Of a DNA stretch of 64,000 nt, positions 9,579 through 18,342 are shown in pieces. The stretch is from assembly GCF_005116655.2 (NCBI RefSeq), contig NZ_CP050698.1:2324501-2388500 (forward strand). Direction: 5' to 3'. The translations under genes were made by a program, and so were the position numbers. The notes under the pieces are model-generated. The model had not been told where the DNA came from. It saw only the letters and a list, made by a program, of their open reading frames with translations, and made no database searches. Positions within the stretch are counted from its first letter, which is position 1. Every line of letters begins with the position of its first letter. Origin of the DNA: Desulfosediminicola flagellatus. GTDB taxonomy: Bacteria; Desulfobacterota; Desulfobulbia; Desulfobulbales; Desulfocapsaceae.

Positions 9579-10762
9579 GTCCTGTAGAAAGTGAAAAAGT
9601 TGTCTATATGGACAACAACGCCACAACTCGTGTCGCTCCTGAAGTTATAGAGGAGATGATGCCGTATCTGACAGAATATTACGGCAATCCTTCAAGCATG
9701 CACAGCTTTGGTGGACAGGTTGGTGAGGCACTCAAGGTTGCGAGACAAAGAGTTGCAGATCTACTGGGCGCAGACCCGGAAGAGATCACCTTTAATAGCT
9801 GTGGAACTGAAAGTGATTCGACAGCAATTCTGTCTGCGCTTCAGAACTATCCAGAAAAAAGACACATTGTTACTACCCGTGTAGAGCACCCTGCTGTAAA
9901 GCATCTCTGCGATACGCTTGATACACTTACCGGGCATAAACATAGAATCACCCGCTTGAAAGTTGATGAAGATGGGATGATCGACATTGAGGAATACAAA
10001 GCGGCGTTAACTGATGATACTGCAATAGTTAGCGTAATGTGGGCGAATAACGAAACTGGTGTCATTTTCCCTGTTGCCGAGATGGCAACAATCGCCAAAG
10101 AACGCGGTATCCTTTTTCATACTGATGCTGTTCAGGCTGTCGGTAAAATCCCGATCAACCTTAAAGAGCTCGATATCGATTTTCTCTCACTCTCCGGGCA
10201 TAAACTCCATGCTCCTAAAGGTGTTGGTGTTCTCTATGTAAAACGGGGAACACTCTTCGCACCATTTCTTGCTGGTGGGCATCAGGAACGCGGCCGTAGG
10301 GGAGGCACTGAGAATGTCGCTTCTATCGTAGGGCTGGGTAAGGCATGTGAGCTTGCCGGAAAAATGATGGAAGAAGAGAATACCAGGGTAAAGAATCTAC
10401 GTGATAAGCTCGAAGAGGGGTTGCTTGCTTCCGTACCGAAATCGCTCTTAAACGGACATAAGACTGAAAGGTTGCCTAATACAACAAATATCAGTTTTGA
10501 ATTTGTTGAAGGAGAGGCGATTTTGCTGCATATGAACCGATTTAATATTTGCGCATCTTCCGGTTCTGCCTGTACTTCCGGCTCACTTGAGCCGTCACAT
10601 GTCCTTCGTGCGATGGGAGTACCATTTACCGCGGCTCATGGTTCTATCCGTTTTTCGCTAAGCGTTTACAATACAGAAGAAGAGGTCGATTTTGTACTGG
10701 AAAAAATGCCGGCAATAATTGAATCATTGCGGCAAATGTCCCCATTTTGGAAAGGTGATTGA
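9575..10762 (+). CDS. nifS: Cysteine desulfurase NifS
   Basis: A 395-residue PLP-dependent class V aminotransferase-fold enzyme that removes sulfur from L-cysteine and passes it to NifU. It begins near VYMDNNATTRVAPEV, typical of NifS/IscS. The PLP lysine is in SLSGHKLHAPKG (near 208), and the persulfide cysteine is in SSGSACTSGSLEPSHVL (near 333). The short SACTSG active loop matches group I desulfurases. The start codon overlaps the nifU stop by four bases. The stop is followed directly by thyX, so the three genes form one transcription unit. Confidence 0.95.
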   Translation: MSPVESEKVVYMDNNATTRVAPEVIEEMMPYLTEYYGNPSSMHSFGGQVGEALKVARQRVADLLGADPEEITFNSCGTESDSTAILSALQNYPEKRHIVTTRVEHPAVKHLCDTLDTLTGHKHRITRLKVDEDGMIDIEEYKAALTDDTAIVSVMWANNETGVIFPVAEMATIAKERGILFHTDAVQAVGKIPINLKELDIDFLSLSGHKLHAPKGVGVLYVKRGTLFAPFLAGGHQERGRRGGTENVASIVGLGKACELAGKMMEEENTRVKNLRDKLEEGLLASVPKSLLNGHKTERLPNTTNISFEFVEGEAILLHMNRFNICASSGSACTSGSLEPSHVLRAMGVPFTAAHGSIRFSLSVYNTEEEVDFVLEKMPAIIESLRQMSPFWKGD

Positions 10763-10764
10763 AT

Positions 10765-11691
10765 ATGAGAATAGTTGATCCGTCATTTGAAATTCAGTCT
10801 GAACTGGATAAGCAACCGATAGCCATACGGTTAGAGGAATGTGGGCGTATCTGTTATAAGAGTGAGGACAAGATCTCTGAGGAATCTGCAGTCCCTTTTG
10901 TGACAAAGATCGCTGCGCATGGGCATAATTCAGTTCTTGAAATGGCAGTTGCGACCTATGAGGTTTCATGTCATCCGGATCATGTTCTTGAGTTTCATGC
11001 CTGTCAGCCTAAATTTTTTGTAACAGATAGAACCGAATCTGGGTTGCTGGTAACCGGTTCAATTCGCTCTTTTAGGGAAATGTACACCCAGTACGCCGAT
11101 AACGCAGTGGTTGCCGATCTGGTTGCTGATCTGGCAGGTAAATATCCTTTTCTGTTTGAAGGTATTTATAATGCGGATGAGGCTACAGCTAAAAGTGATG
11201 ATATCAAGGTGCAGAAATTGAGTCTGGTTCAGGTGGAAGATCTACCGTTCGAGCTACTTGCAAGGCACCGTTTTGTCGGTGTTAAATTTATCGTTAACCG
11301 TGCTGTTACTCATGAGCTTGTGCGCCATAGACCGTGTTCTTTTCTTCAGGAAAGTCAGCGTTACTGTCGCTATAGTAATGATAAATTCGGTAATGAAGTT
11401 ACTTTTGTACGGCCGGTTTTTTATGAAGAGGGCTCAAAAGAATTTCAGATCTGGAAAACAGCTATGGAAGAAACTGAGAAACTTTATCTCAAACTTCTTG
11501 AAACTTCCACTCCGCAGGCTGCCAGGACTGTTTTACCTAATTCCTGTAAAACCGAGATCATTACGTATTGTAATCTCGCTGAATGGAAGCATATTTTCTC
11601 GCTGCGAACCTCTCCTGCCGCAGAACCATCAATGCGTGAAATTATGATTCCCTTAGAAAAAGAGATGAAAGAGCGTTATCCTGTTCTCTGA
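10765..11691 (+). CDS. thyX: Flavin-dependent thymidylate synthase ThyX
   Basis: A 308-residue ThyX makes dTMP from dUMP using FAD, NADPH and methylenetetrahydrofolate. The signature appears as RHRPCSFLQESQRY near residue 186, a slight variant of RHRPASxNxxSxRY. Other conserved parts are GHNSVLEMA near the N-terminus and LPNSCKTEI near the C-terminus. A TTG at 10759 is in frame, but the ATG at 10765 is preferred because AAGG (10752-10755) lies nine bases upstream. ThyX instead of ThyA is common in anaerobes. It lies two bases after nifS and is followed by a strong terminator, which marks the operon end. Function is confident. The coupling to Fe-S genes is unexplained. Confidence 0.95.
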   Translation: MRIVDPSFEIQSELDKQPIAIRLEECGRICYKSEDKISEESAVPFVTKIAAHGHNSVLEMAVATYEVSCHPDHVLEFHACQPKFFVTDRTESGLLVTGSIRSFREMYTQYADNAVVADLVADLAGKYPFLFEGIYNADEATAKSDDIKVQKLSLVQVEDLPFELLARHRFVGVKFIVNRAVTHELVRHRPCSFLQESQRYCRYSNDKFGNEVTFVRPVFYEEGSKEFQIWKTAMEETEKLYLKLLETSTPQAARTVLPNSCKTEIITYCNLAEWKHIFSLRTSPAAEPSMREIMIPLEKEMKERYPVL

Positions 11692-11723
11692 AAAACGGTG
11701 GACTGTTGTTGATTAGGTTTAAT

Positions 11724-11758
11724 GCCCTCTGTCACGAATGCTGACAGGGGGCTTTTTT
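11724..11758 (+). terminator. Rho-independent terminator of nifU-nifS-thyX
   Basis: An 11-base stem (GCCCTCTGTCA, 11724-11734, with TGACAGGGGGC, 11742-11752) has a seven-base loop and is followed at once by six T residues (11753-11758). This is a classical intrinsic terminator 32 bases after the thyX stop. Confidence 0.92.
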
Positions 11759-11760
11759 CT

Positions 11761-12104
11761 TTGTTGTTTAGGTTTTTTACTCCAATTAATAGATATCATA
11801 TCATTATAGCACTTTTATATGGTAGGATTTGCGAGTGTTCTTGAAACCAGATAATTCATACTTATCTGTCTAATACCAGGTTATTTGATTCCAACTCATT
11901 ATCTGAGTTATCTGTGCGCAGTGTATGGAAGAGACTATGTTGATGGTGTAATTATTTAACAAAATCAAGTTTTTTGAATCAATTACAATCTACTGAGTGT
12001 GAAATCCTCACAATTTGTAGTATTATATAATGTCTTAAGTAGTAGTTTGATTGGAAAAAATATCGAAGTATTTTATCAATTGATACTCTCAGGTCGTTGG
12101 GTTT
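11761..12104 (+). promoter_or_regulatory. pilB-like gene upstream region with possible -10 box
   Basis: This 344-base AT-rich gap holds no recognisable gene. A perfect TATAAT occurs at 12026-12031, about 75 bases before the start of the PilB-like gene. No good -35 box lies at the usual distance (the best match, TCCTCA at 12005, is poor), and no sigma-54-type GG/GC pair was found. The promoter call is therefore weak. Confidence 0.25.
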
Positions 12105-14342
12105 ATGGCTGCTCAAACTAACACAATATCTAAAAAAGCATCAACTCGTAGGACAGTAAAAGATCAATCCGGTGCCGGCAAAATTAAAATTGGCGAGTTG
12201 TTAAGTAAGGCAGGGTATATCACCCCTACGCAACTTGAAACGGCTAAAAAGGAACTTAAGACAAGTGGTGGACGTCTTGGTGCAATACTTCGCCGTTTTG
12301 ATTATATCGATGATGACACCATTTTTAATTTCTTAAGTCGACAACACAATTACACTCCTGTCGTTATAAAGAATGAACCTCCTTCTAAAGATGCTTTAAA
12401 GCTAGTCCCATACGAAGTTGCCAAAGAATATATGGCATTTCCTCTTCGCATGGCTGGGAATACTCTGCAGATCACAATGGCTGAACCATCTGATTCGATG
12501 GCTGTTGAGGAACTTCAGGATGCTCTTGGTAAAGAATTGTCTGTGTGCGTTTCAACTGAGAGAGATATTGTCGATGCGTATGTAAAACATTACGGAATTT
12601 CTGATGAAGAATGTAAAACATTTTTTCAAGAGTCTGACGATGTTGAAGAAGAAATGGAAGTAACTCAGGTTGATGATTTTGGATCAATTCTTGCTGAGGC
12701 TGCAGATGATTTTGAAATAGAGAGTGAAGACGAAGAGAGTTATGGTGATCAGTTTGCCGCATCTGATGCTCCAATTATCAAGCTGGTAAATGGTATTCTT
12801 ATAAAGGCCGTGCAGGACAGCGTTTCTGATATTCATGTTGAGCCTTACGAAAAGAATATGCAGGTACGATATCGTAAAGACGGTTCACTCTTTAAATCAA
12901 TGAACCTGCCACTCAATATTAAAAATGCTCTTGTAGCTAGAATGAAAATTCTTGCAGGCCTCGACATTACAGAGCGAAGAGTGCCGCAGGATGGTCGTAT
13001 AAAGATGCGAATGGGCAGAAATCGTTCTGTTGATTTCCGTGTTTCATCGCTTCCTACACTTTTTGGGGAATCTGTTGTTCTTCGTATCCTTGATAAAGGT
13101 TCACTTAACGTTGACCTGACAAAACTAGGATTTGAACAAAAAACCTTCGATACGCTAAAGCGCTGTCTTACACGACCTCAGGGTCTCTTGCTTGTAACCG
13201 GTCCGACCGGTTCAGGAAAGACAGTTACGCTCTATTCAGCACTCAACTCACTCAACAGTGAAGATATAAAAATTCTGACTGCGGAAGATCCTGTAGAGTT
13301 CAACTTTAAAGGTATAAATCAGGTAAACGTCAATACTGAAGTTGGTATGACCTTTGCCGCAGCCCTTAAGGCTTTTCTAAGGCAGGATCCTGATATCATC
13401 ATGGTTGGTGAGATACGAGATATGGAAACTGCTGAGATTGGTATAAAAGCAGCCATGACAGGCCACCTTGTTTTCTCTACCCTCCATACTAATGATAGTG
13501 CTGCGACCATTGGACGTCTTGTTGATATAGGCATTCCACCGTATATGCTCGCTTCATCAGTGACAATGGTTCTAGCACAGAGACTTGGCAGGAGATTATG
13601 CCAGGCGTGCAAAAAAGAAGTAATCTATGAGAAAGAGGAACTGCTTTCAATAGGTTTCAAAGAAGAAGAGTTAGATGATTTAACTATATATGGACCTGGT
13701 GGTTGCCAGTTGTGCAATGGTCTTGGTTATAAAGGCCGGGTGGGTTTTTTCGAGTTAATGGAAGTGACAGATGAGGTCGCAAAGGCCATTAGTTCAGAAG
13801 TGCCTGAAGATCAGCTTCGAAAGATATCTGTGCAGGAAGGTATGACTCCACTTCGTGAAGCAGCCCTTATCAAAGTCCGGGATGGTGTAACAAGTGTGGA
13901 TGAAGCATTAAGGCGGACAGTGGCTCATAAAGAAAGTCTGCCGGCATATCTGTTGAATCCGGATGTTGAGGAATATGAGGATGGTGATGTCGTTATCCGT
14001 GAAGGAAATACTGATAAAGATTTCTTTAAGCTTATCAGAGGGGCTCTCACTGTCATTAAAGGTGGAAAGAAAATTGCAGAGCTAACAGAACCTGGCGAAT
14101 ATTTCGGAGAAATGGCTGCTATCTCAAGTGAGCAGCGAACAGCAACAATTGTTTCTCAAGGCCGTTCTACGGTTAAGCGGTTTCCAGGCGATAAAATTGA
14201 AGAAGTTATTGATAAATACCCAGAAGTTACTAATCATCTGTTTAAGACCATTACCGGGCGTCTGAAAAAATCTAATCAGATTATTGTTAAACTAGCGAGT
14301 GCTGGAGCACGACGTCCACCTACACCTCCACCGCGAAAATAA
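12105..14342 (+). CDS. PilB/GspE-type assembly ATPase with C-terminal cNMP-binding domain
   Basis: A 745-residue secretion or type IV pilus extension ATPase. Residues about 25-90 form an MshEN/GspE-N-like module with two GELL/RLGAIL repeats, the fold that binds c-di-GMP in MshE. The motor domain has SDIHVEPYE, Walker A GPTGSGKT (about 366-373) and Walker B DIIMVGEIRDMETAE. A zinc-binding pair follows (CQAC near 500, CQLC further on), typical of PilB/GspE. After residue about 620 an extra domain reads YEDGDVVIREG, then ELTEPGEYFGEMAAIS, the hallmark of a cyclic-nucleotide-binding domain. The tail is proline-rich. Such a fusion is unusual for PilB, normally about 570 residues. No pilin, pilC or pilT lies nearby, so the machine it powers is unknown. 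Confidence 0.88.
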   Translation: MAAQTNTISKKASTRRTVKDQSGAGKIKIGELLSKAGYITPTQLETAKKELKTSGGRLGAILRRFDYIDDDTIFNFLSRQHNYTPVVIKNEPPSKDALKLVPYEVAKEYMAFPLRMAGNTLQITMAEPSDSMAVEELQDALGKELSVCVSTERDIVDAYVKHYGISDEECKTFFQESDDVEEEMEVTQVDDFGSILAEAADDFEIESEDEESYGDQFAASDAPIIKLVNGILIKAVQDSVSDIHVEPYEKNMQVRYRKDGSLFKSMNLPLNIKNALVARMKILAGLDITERRVPQDGRIKMRMGRNRSVDFRVSSLPTLFGESVVLRILDKGSLNVDLTKLGFEQKTFDTLKRCLTRPQGLLLVTGPTGSGKTVTLYSALNSLNSEDIKILTAEDPVEFNFKGINQVNVNTEVGMTFAAALKAFLRQDPDIIMVGEIRDMETAEIGIKAAMTGHLVFSTLHTNDSAATIGRLVDIGIPPYMLASSVTMVLAQRLGRRLCQACKKEVIYEKEELLSIGFKEEELDDLTIYGPGGCQLCNGLGYKGRVGFFELMEVTDEVAKAISSEVPEDQLRKISVQEGMTPLREAALIKVRDGVTSVDEALRRTVAHKESLPAYLLNPDVEEYEDGDVVIREGNTDKDFFKLIRGALTVIKGGKKIAELTEPGEYFGEMAAISSEQRTATIVSQGRSTVKRFPGDKIEEVIDKYPEVTNHLFKTITGRLKKSNQIIVKLASAGARRPPTPPPRK

Positions 14343-14475
14343 CAGATCCGTGAACTGTTGGGTTGCTGGCGAATAGATAGATCTTCTTCTGTTCATAGCT
14401 AGTCTTACGCCTTGGTTTGAACACGTATTGCAACCTTTATGGAAGCATATTTACACATCTTATTTAACATCATAA

Positions 14476-15402
14476 ATGAAATTAACTGTTTTTTTAGAAG
14501 GAAGTCCCGGGCATGAAAAACAGAGCCTTGCCATAGTTGAATCGCTGAAAGAATTTACAGATCTCGATGTTACGAGGGTGCATATTTCGAAAACGTCACT
14601 TTGGAATCGAATTGTTGCTACACTTCAATATTTTCTTAAATCCGATGGTGGATGTAAGTATCAAGTTGCTGGCTCCGATTTGTTAATAGGTACCGGTTCG
14701 TCGACGCACATCCCGCTACTGTCCTGTAAAAAGAAATTCCAGATTCCCGTTGTAACCTGCATGGCTCCTGAAGCTTTACTAAGAAAGCGTTTTGATCTGT
14801 GCTGTATCCCCAGGCATGACGGCATTAGCGGAGCACCAAACATTATTCTGACGAATGGCCCTCCGGTATATAAAAGCAAAAGTGTTGAGCGGGTTGAGAA
14901 TGTTGGTCTTATTTTACTTGGGGGAATTGATGCCTCAAGCCACACTTGGGATGATAATGCTATTGCGTCCTATGTGTCAGCTATTGCACATGACTCTTCA
15001 AATATTCAGTGGAGAGTCTCGTCATCACCACGGACACCAGATAGGACTATTAAATGTATGGGTGAAATAGCTAAGACGCATAATAACGTGTCATTTTTTC
15101 ATTACAAGGATACACCGGCAGGATGGGTTGAAGAACAATATGCTCTGGCAAGCTATGCATGGGTTACTGCGGATTCAATGTCTATGATTTACGAAGCTAT
15201 TACTGCTGGTTGTAGTGTTGGGGTTCTCCCTGTTGAATGGAAACGGCCAAATAATAAATTCCAAAAGAGCCTGGATCATTTAATCGAGAAAAACTTTATA
15301 TTGCCTTATGAAGAGAATCGGAAGTTGTTGATACGAAATAATATTGATGCTCTTGACGAGGCGGCAAAATGTGCCAGGGAAATACTGGCCAGATTTGCTT
15401 GA
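14476..15402 (+). CDS. ELM1/GtrOC1-family putative glycosyltransferase
   Basis: A 308-residue protein resembling the 'mitochondrial fission ELM1' family (former DUF1022). It starts LTVFLEGSPGHEKQSLAI and contains SDLLIGTGSSTHIPLL, LILLGGID and WVTADSMSMIYEAITAG, the last like the donor-sugar pocket of GT-B enzymes. Bacterial members are often found in LPS and surface glycan loci and are believed to be glycosyltransferases, although biochemical proof is scarce. Two GT4 genes converge on it from the other strand, supporting a role in surface glycans. It begins 133 bases after the PilB-like gene. No clear Shine-Dalgarno sequence precedes the ATG. Confidence 0.75.
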   Translation: MKLTVFLEGSPGHEKQSLAIVESLKEFTDLDVTRVHISKTSLWNRIVATLQYFLKSDGGCKYQVAGSDLLIGTGSSTHIPLLSCKKKFQIPVVTCMAPEALLRKRFDLCCIPRHDGISGAPNIILTNGPPVYKSKSVERVENVGLILLGGIDASSHTWDDNAIASYVSAIAHDSSNIQWRVSSSPRTPDRTIKCMGEIAKTHNNVSFFHYKDTPAGWVEEQYALASYAWVTADSMSMIYEAITAGCSVGVLPVEWKRPNNKFQKSLDHLIEKNFILPYEENRKLLIRNNIDALDEAAKCAREILARFA

Positions 15403-15455
15403 AATTGATTGCTCTGGGAATACAGGTGATTATGGAGAGCTTTAGCGGTTTTACT

Positions 15456-15490
15456 GGGAGAGGGGCGTGATAAAACGCCTATACTCTCCC
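15456..15490. terminator. Strong hairpin between convergent glycan genes
   Basis: GGGAGAG (15456-15462) pairs with CTCTCCC (15484-15490). An inner stem GGGCGT/ACGCCT has a six-base loop and a three-base bulge. It lies in the 103-base gap between the ELM1-like gene and the convergent glycosyltransferase. Only a short TTT follows on the plus strand, so it is a probable rather than certain terminator. Confidence 0.55.
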
Positions 15491-15505
15491 TTTGAATGCG
15501 CTGCG

Positions 15506-16705
15506 CTAAGATTTGGCTATAGATATCGATTTGGGATGGGGAGCGCATCCATTTACTATTGATTTTTCCTGAAGGCCTTTGTGGTACAATGCCAATGTCT
15601 TGTCGCACATAGATTGTGTCGTGAATGCTTTGGTCACGCGTCTTTTGCCGTTTTCACCAATAGTGTGTAATTCTTCATCTGAGAGCGAAAGAGCGCTATC
15701 TATGGCTTTTGATAAATCGGCAACATCGGCAGGCTGTACCAGCCAACCTGTTTCATTATGAACGACGGTTTCAAGACTTCCACCGTGTGCAGTGGCAATT
15801 ACAGGTTTTCCCATTGCCATTGCTTCTATTGACACTCTACCAAATGCCTCAGGTTCACTAGATGACGCTGATACGACTATATCGGCGAGCATGTATGCTG
15901 CTGGCATATCATCGCAATGACCAACCATTTTTACGCAATCATGCAAATTGTAAGTATTTATGATATCATTAAGTTTTTCTGTGTGTTTCTCATTTTCTTG
16001 AGTGTCTCCTACCAGGACAGCCAGATAGTTTTTACTCTTAAGGGTAACGAGACTTTTTAGAAAAATATCCTGACCTTTCCAGAATGAAAATCTGCCAGGA
16101 AGCATAATTATGGTTTTTCCTGTTGGAATTTCCCATGCCTTATGAAGGGTATCAATTCTATTCTGGTCAAAATTATCAGGATTGAAAGTGTTGCCATCAA
16201 CCCCTCTGAATACTGTTGTTACATTATCATCTTTTCCGTAAAATTCTGAAATATGCTTTTTTATGGAATCTGACACAGCTATAATAATCTGACTCTTTGT
16301 CATTATAGCGCTGTATACATTAACAGAATAATATCCGTGGAAAGTTGTAACTAGTAGAGGTCGTTTAGCTGGCGGAAGGCTTTTCCAGGCAAGATAGCCA
16401 ACCCATGCGGGCAATCGAGATCGTAAGTGTAGTACATCAACGCCTTCTTTTTGAATCAACTTTCGCAGTGGTAGAACATATTTTAGAGTAGTCGGTGATT
16501 TGACACCAACATTCATTGCAAAGTGTGAAGATCCTTCTTCCTCAAGCTGCGTAACTAATCGACCACCACCTGAGATGACAATTGATTTGTGTCCGTGAGA
16601 AGCAAGATACTTGCCGACCTCAAGTGTTCCGCGTTCAACTCCACCACCATCCAAATCTGGCAGCATCTGTAATACCGTAAGCTTTTCGCTGTTCTTCTTT
16701 TTCAT
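15506..16705 (-). CDS. Glycosyltransferase family 4 (second of a tandem pair)
   Basis: A 399-residue GT-B glycosyltransferase. The N-terminal acceptor domain begins VLQMLPDLDGGGVERGTLEV, the usual GT4 opening. The C-terminal nucleotide-sugar domain has LPGRFSFWKGQD and the EX7E region SEPEAFGRVSIEAMAMGKPV, with the two glutamates that contact the donor. The sugar and acceptor cannot be read from sequence, and LPS core or another surface glycan is likely. The start codon lies 71 bases inside the end of the upstream paralogue and has no Shine-Dalgarno sequence, so translation is probably coupled. It is very similar to that neighbour through its whole length, indicating tandem duplication. Confidence 0.88.
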   Translation of the reverse strand: MKKKNSEKLTVLQMLPDLDGGGVERGTLEVGKYLASHGHKSIVISGGGRLVTQLEEEGSSHFAMNVGVKSPTTLKYVLPLRKLIQKEGVDVLHLRSRLPAWVGYLAWKSLPPAKRPLLVTTFHGYYSVNVYSAIMTKSQIIIAVSDSIKKHISEFYGKDDNVTTVFRGVDGNTFNPDNFDQNRIDTLHKAWEIPTGKTIIMLPGRFSFWKGQDIFLKSLVTLKSKNYLAVLVGDTQENEKHTEKLNDIINTYNLHDCVKMVGHCDDMPAAYMLADIVVSASSSEPEAFGRVSIEAMAMGKPVIATAHGGSLETVVHNETGWLVQPADVADLSKAIDSALSLSDEELHTIGENGKRRVTKAFTTQSMCDKTLALYHKGLQEKSIVNGCAPHPKSISIAKS

Positions 16706-17846
16706 TTTTTACGTGCAGCATAAGTTTATATAGCGTGTGGTTTTTCTCACACATTATCTCAGCAGTGAAATGCTCTAACGCCCATTTGCGGCCAGCATCC
16801 CCAAGTTTCAAACAATAATCAGCATCGCTTAGCAATGTGGTAATAGCCTGGGCCATCTCCTGGTAATTTCCCGGTTCAACCAGTAATCCGGTCACTTTGT
16901 TGACGACAGTTTCAAGGCTTCCGCCATGGCCAGTAGCAACTACAGGTTTAGACATTGCCATAGCCTCTATCGCAACCTTTCCAAAAGCTTCTGGCTGAGA
17001 AGTTGATGCAGATACTACTATATCAGCTACCATCATTGCTGCAGGCATATCATCACAATGCCCAACAAGTTTTACTTTATCTTCTAAATTATATCGCGAT
17101 ATTTTTTCATATATAGTCTTAGTGAAAGTACTGCTGTTGTCTATCTGACCAATACATAGGGCAATAAATGGAAGATTTCGGATGAGGGCGAGACTTTCAA
17201 TAAATTCTAATTGTCCTTTCCAATTGGTAAGCCTACCGGGTAATACTATTACAGGTGTATGAGGATCATTCAGGCCCCATAACCTCTTTAGTTTTTCGAC
17301 ACGTTCATTATCAACCCTGTCAGGATTGAAAAGATCGACATCGAACCCGCCATGAATAAGTTCAATTTTACCAGGGTCCGTATTATAGTTAGACACTATA
17401 TGGTCTTGTATAACTTGTGATACGGCTACTACCTTTTCGCCTTTTGTCATTATTCTCGAATATCTATTTACAGAATAGAAGCCGTGAAATGTTGTAATTA
17501 AGGCAGGTCTTCTTCTAGCTGGTAAGGATTTCCAGGCGAGATAGGCAACCCACGCAGGAAGGCGGGATCGAAGGTGAAGAATGTCTACTTTTTCATCAAT
17601 CAATAATTGTCGAAGTTTTGTGATGTACTTAAGGCAATGTGGATTTTTTGAGCCTATATCAGTCCAGGTAATATGACGGCAACCAGCTTTTTCAAGAGGT
17701 TCAACAAGTCTGCCACCACCTGATATTACAATAGAATTATACCCTTTTTTAGCTAAGTAAACGGCTTGGTCAAAAGTTTCCCCTTCAACCCCACCTTCTT
17801 CCATTTCAGGTAGCATCTGGACTATTGTCATTGAATTAAATACCAT
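16635..17846 (-). CDS. Glycosyltransferase family 4 (first of a tandem pair)
   Basis: A GT4 enzyme of about 403 residues, paralogous to the next gene. It opens IVQMLPEMEEGGVEGETFDQ and has LPGRLTNWKGQLE and SQPEAFGKVAIEAMAMSKPV in the donor-binding half. The frame is open to 18002, but I choose the ATG at 17846 because the GT fold starts there and GGAGG lies 11 bases upstream. The upstream codons have no family resemblance. The C-terminal 23 residues (about HVKNEKEEQRKAYG onward) are coded in the 71-base stretch shared with its neighbour and look like a frame extension rather than part of the fold. Substrate is unknown. Confidence 0.86.
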   Translation of the reverse strand: MVFNSMTIVQMLPEMEEGGVEGETFDQAVYLAKKGYNSIVISGGGRLVEPLEKAGCRHITWTDIGSKNPHCLKYITKLRQLLIDEKVDILHLRSRLPAWVAYLAWKSLPARRRPALITTFHGFYSVNRYSRIMTKGEKVVAVSQVIQDHIVSNYNTDPGKIELIHGGFDVDLFNPDRVDNERVEKLKRLWGLNDPHTPVIVLPGRLTNWKGQLEFIESLALIRNLPFIALCIGQIDNSSTFTKTIYEKISRYNLEDKVKLVGHCDDMPAAMMVADIVVSASTSQPEAFGKVAIEAMAMSKPVVATGHGGSLETVVNKVTGLLVEPGNYQEMAQAITTLLSDADYCLKLGDAGRKWALEHFTAEIMCEKNHTLYKLMLHVKNEKEEQRKAYGITDAARFGWWWS

Positions 17847-17881
17847 CTTGCCATTTGCCTCCGCACGCTTAAAAAATAGTA

Positions 17882-18142
17882 TTAAGTTTTCTCTCTGAAA
17901 TATTTCTGGGTACTGCTCTTGTCTGTTGAAACTCGTCCTGTTTGTTGTTCCAAGGGTATATAAAAGTTCTGTTTGACCAAATACAAAGAACGCACCCAGC
18001 ATTCTCTGAGAAGGCCATTGGTCGAATAATTCGTTGTATCTAAAGAAGATCTAACTAAATTTATGATTACAAATAGTATAGCAGATATCAATGCAAAGTG
18101 AAACATTGTGTTAGGTTGTGGTCGTTTTTTTGGTAATTTCAT
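17882..18142 (-). CDS. Possible small membrane protein
   Basis: An open frame of 86 codons ending 35 bases before the GT4 start. Residues about 13-30 (MFHFALISAILFVIINLV) form one hydrophobic helix, and the rest is polar with no known motif. There is no Shine-Dalgarno sequence before the ATG at 18142 and I recognise no family. It may be a real short leader gene of the glycosyltransferase unit, or simply non-coding. Confidence 0.22.
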   Translation of the reverse strand: MKLPKKRPQPNTMFHFALISAILFVIINLVRSSLDTTNYSTNGLLRECWVRSLYLVKQNFYIPLEQQTGRVSTDKSSTQKYFREKT

Positions 18143-18240
18143 ATCCGGAAAAAGGATTATGTATTTGAGCTTCTGAATGAATAGGGGTGAAAGACAGGCT
18201 GTGAAGAATTGCGATGGAGAAATTCTATTAGGATAGACTA

Positions 18241-18288
18241 TAAAAACTCAACACCACCAACTTCAGGCAGGTGGGTGTTGAGTTTTTA
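18241..18288 (-). terminator. Terminator of the DUF4126 gene
   Basis: A long inverted repeat (18241-18258 with 18270-18288, core ACTCAACACC/GGTGTTGAGT) with an 11-base loop and A/T tracts at both outer ends. It lies 55 bases past the stop of the minus-strand DUF4126 gene and ends in GTTTTTA-like sequence on that strand. The symmetry could stop transcription from either side. Confidence 0.85.
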
Positions 18289-18342
18289 AATATGTGTCAG
18301 AATATTAGGAGTAAAGCGAATGAATGTAAGGAAAACTATAGG

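Noticed and set aside
8739-10762. nifUS as evidence of nitrogen fixation
   Set aside because: No nitrogenase or other nif genes occur in the window. NifU-NifS is a general Fe-S system in many anaerobes.
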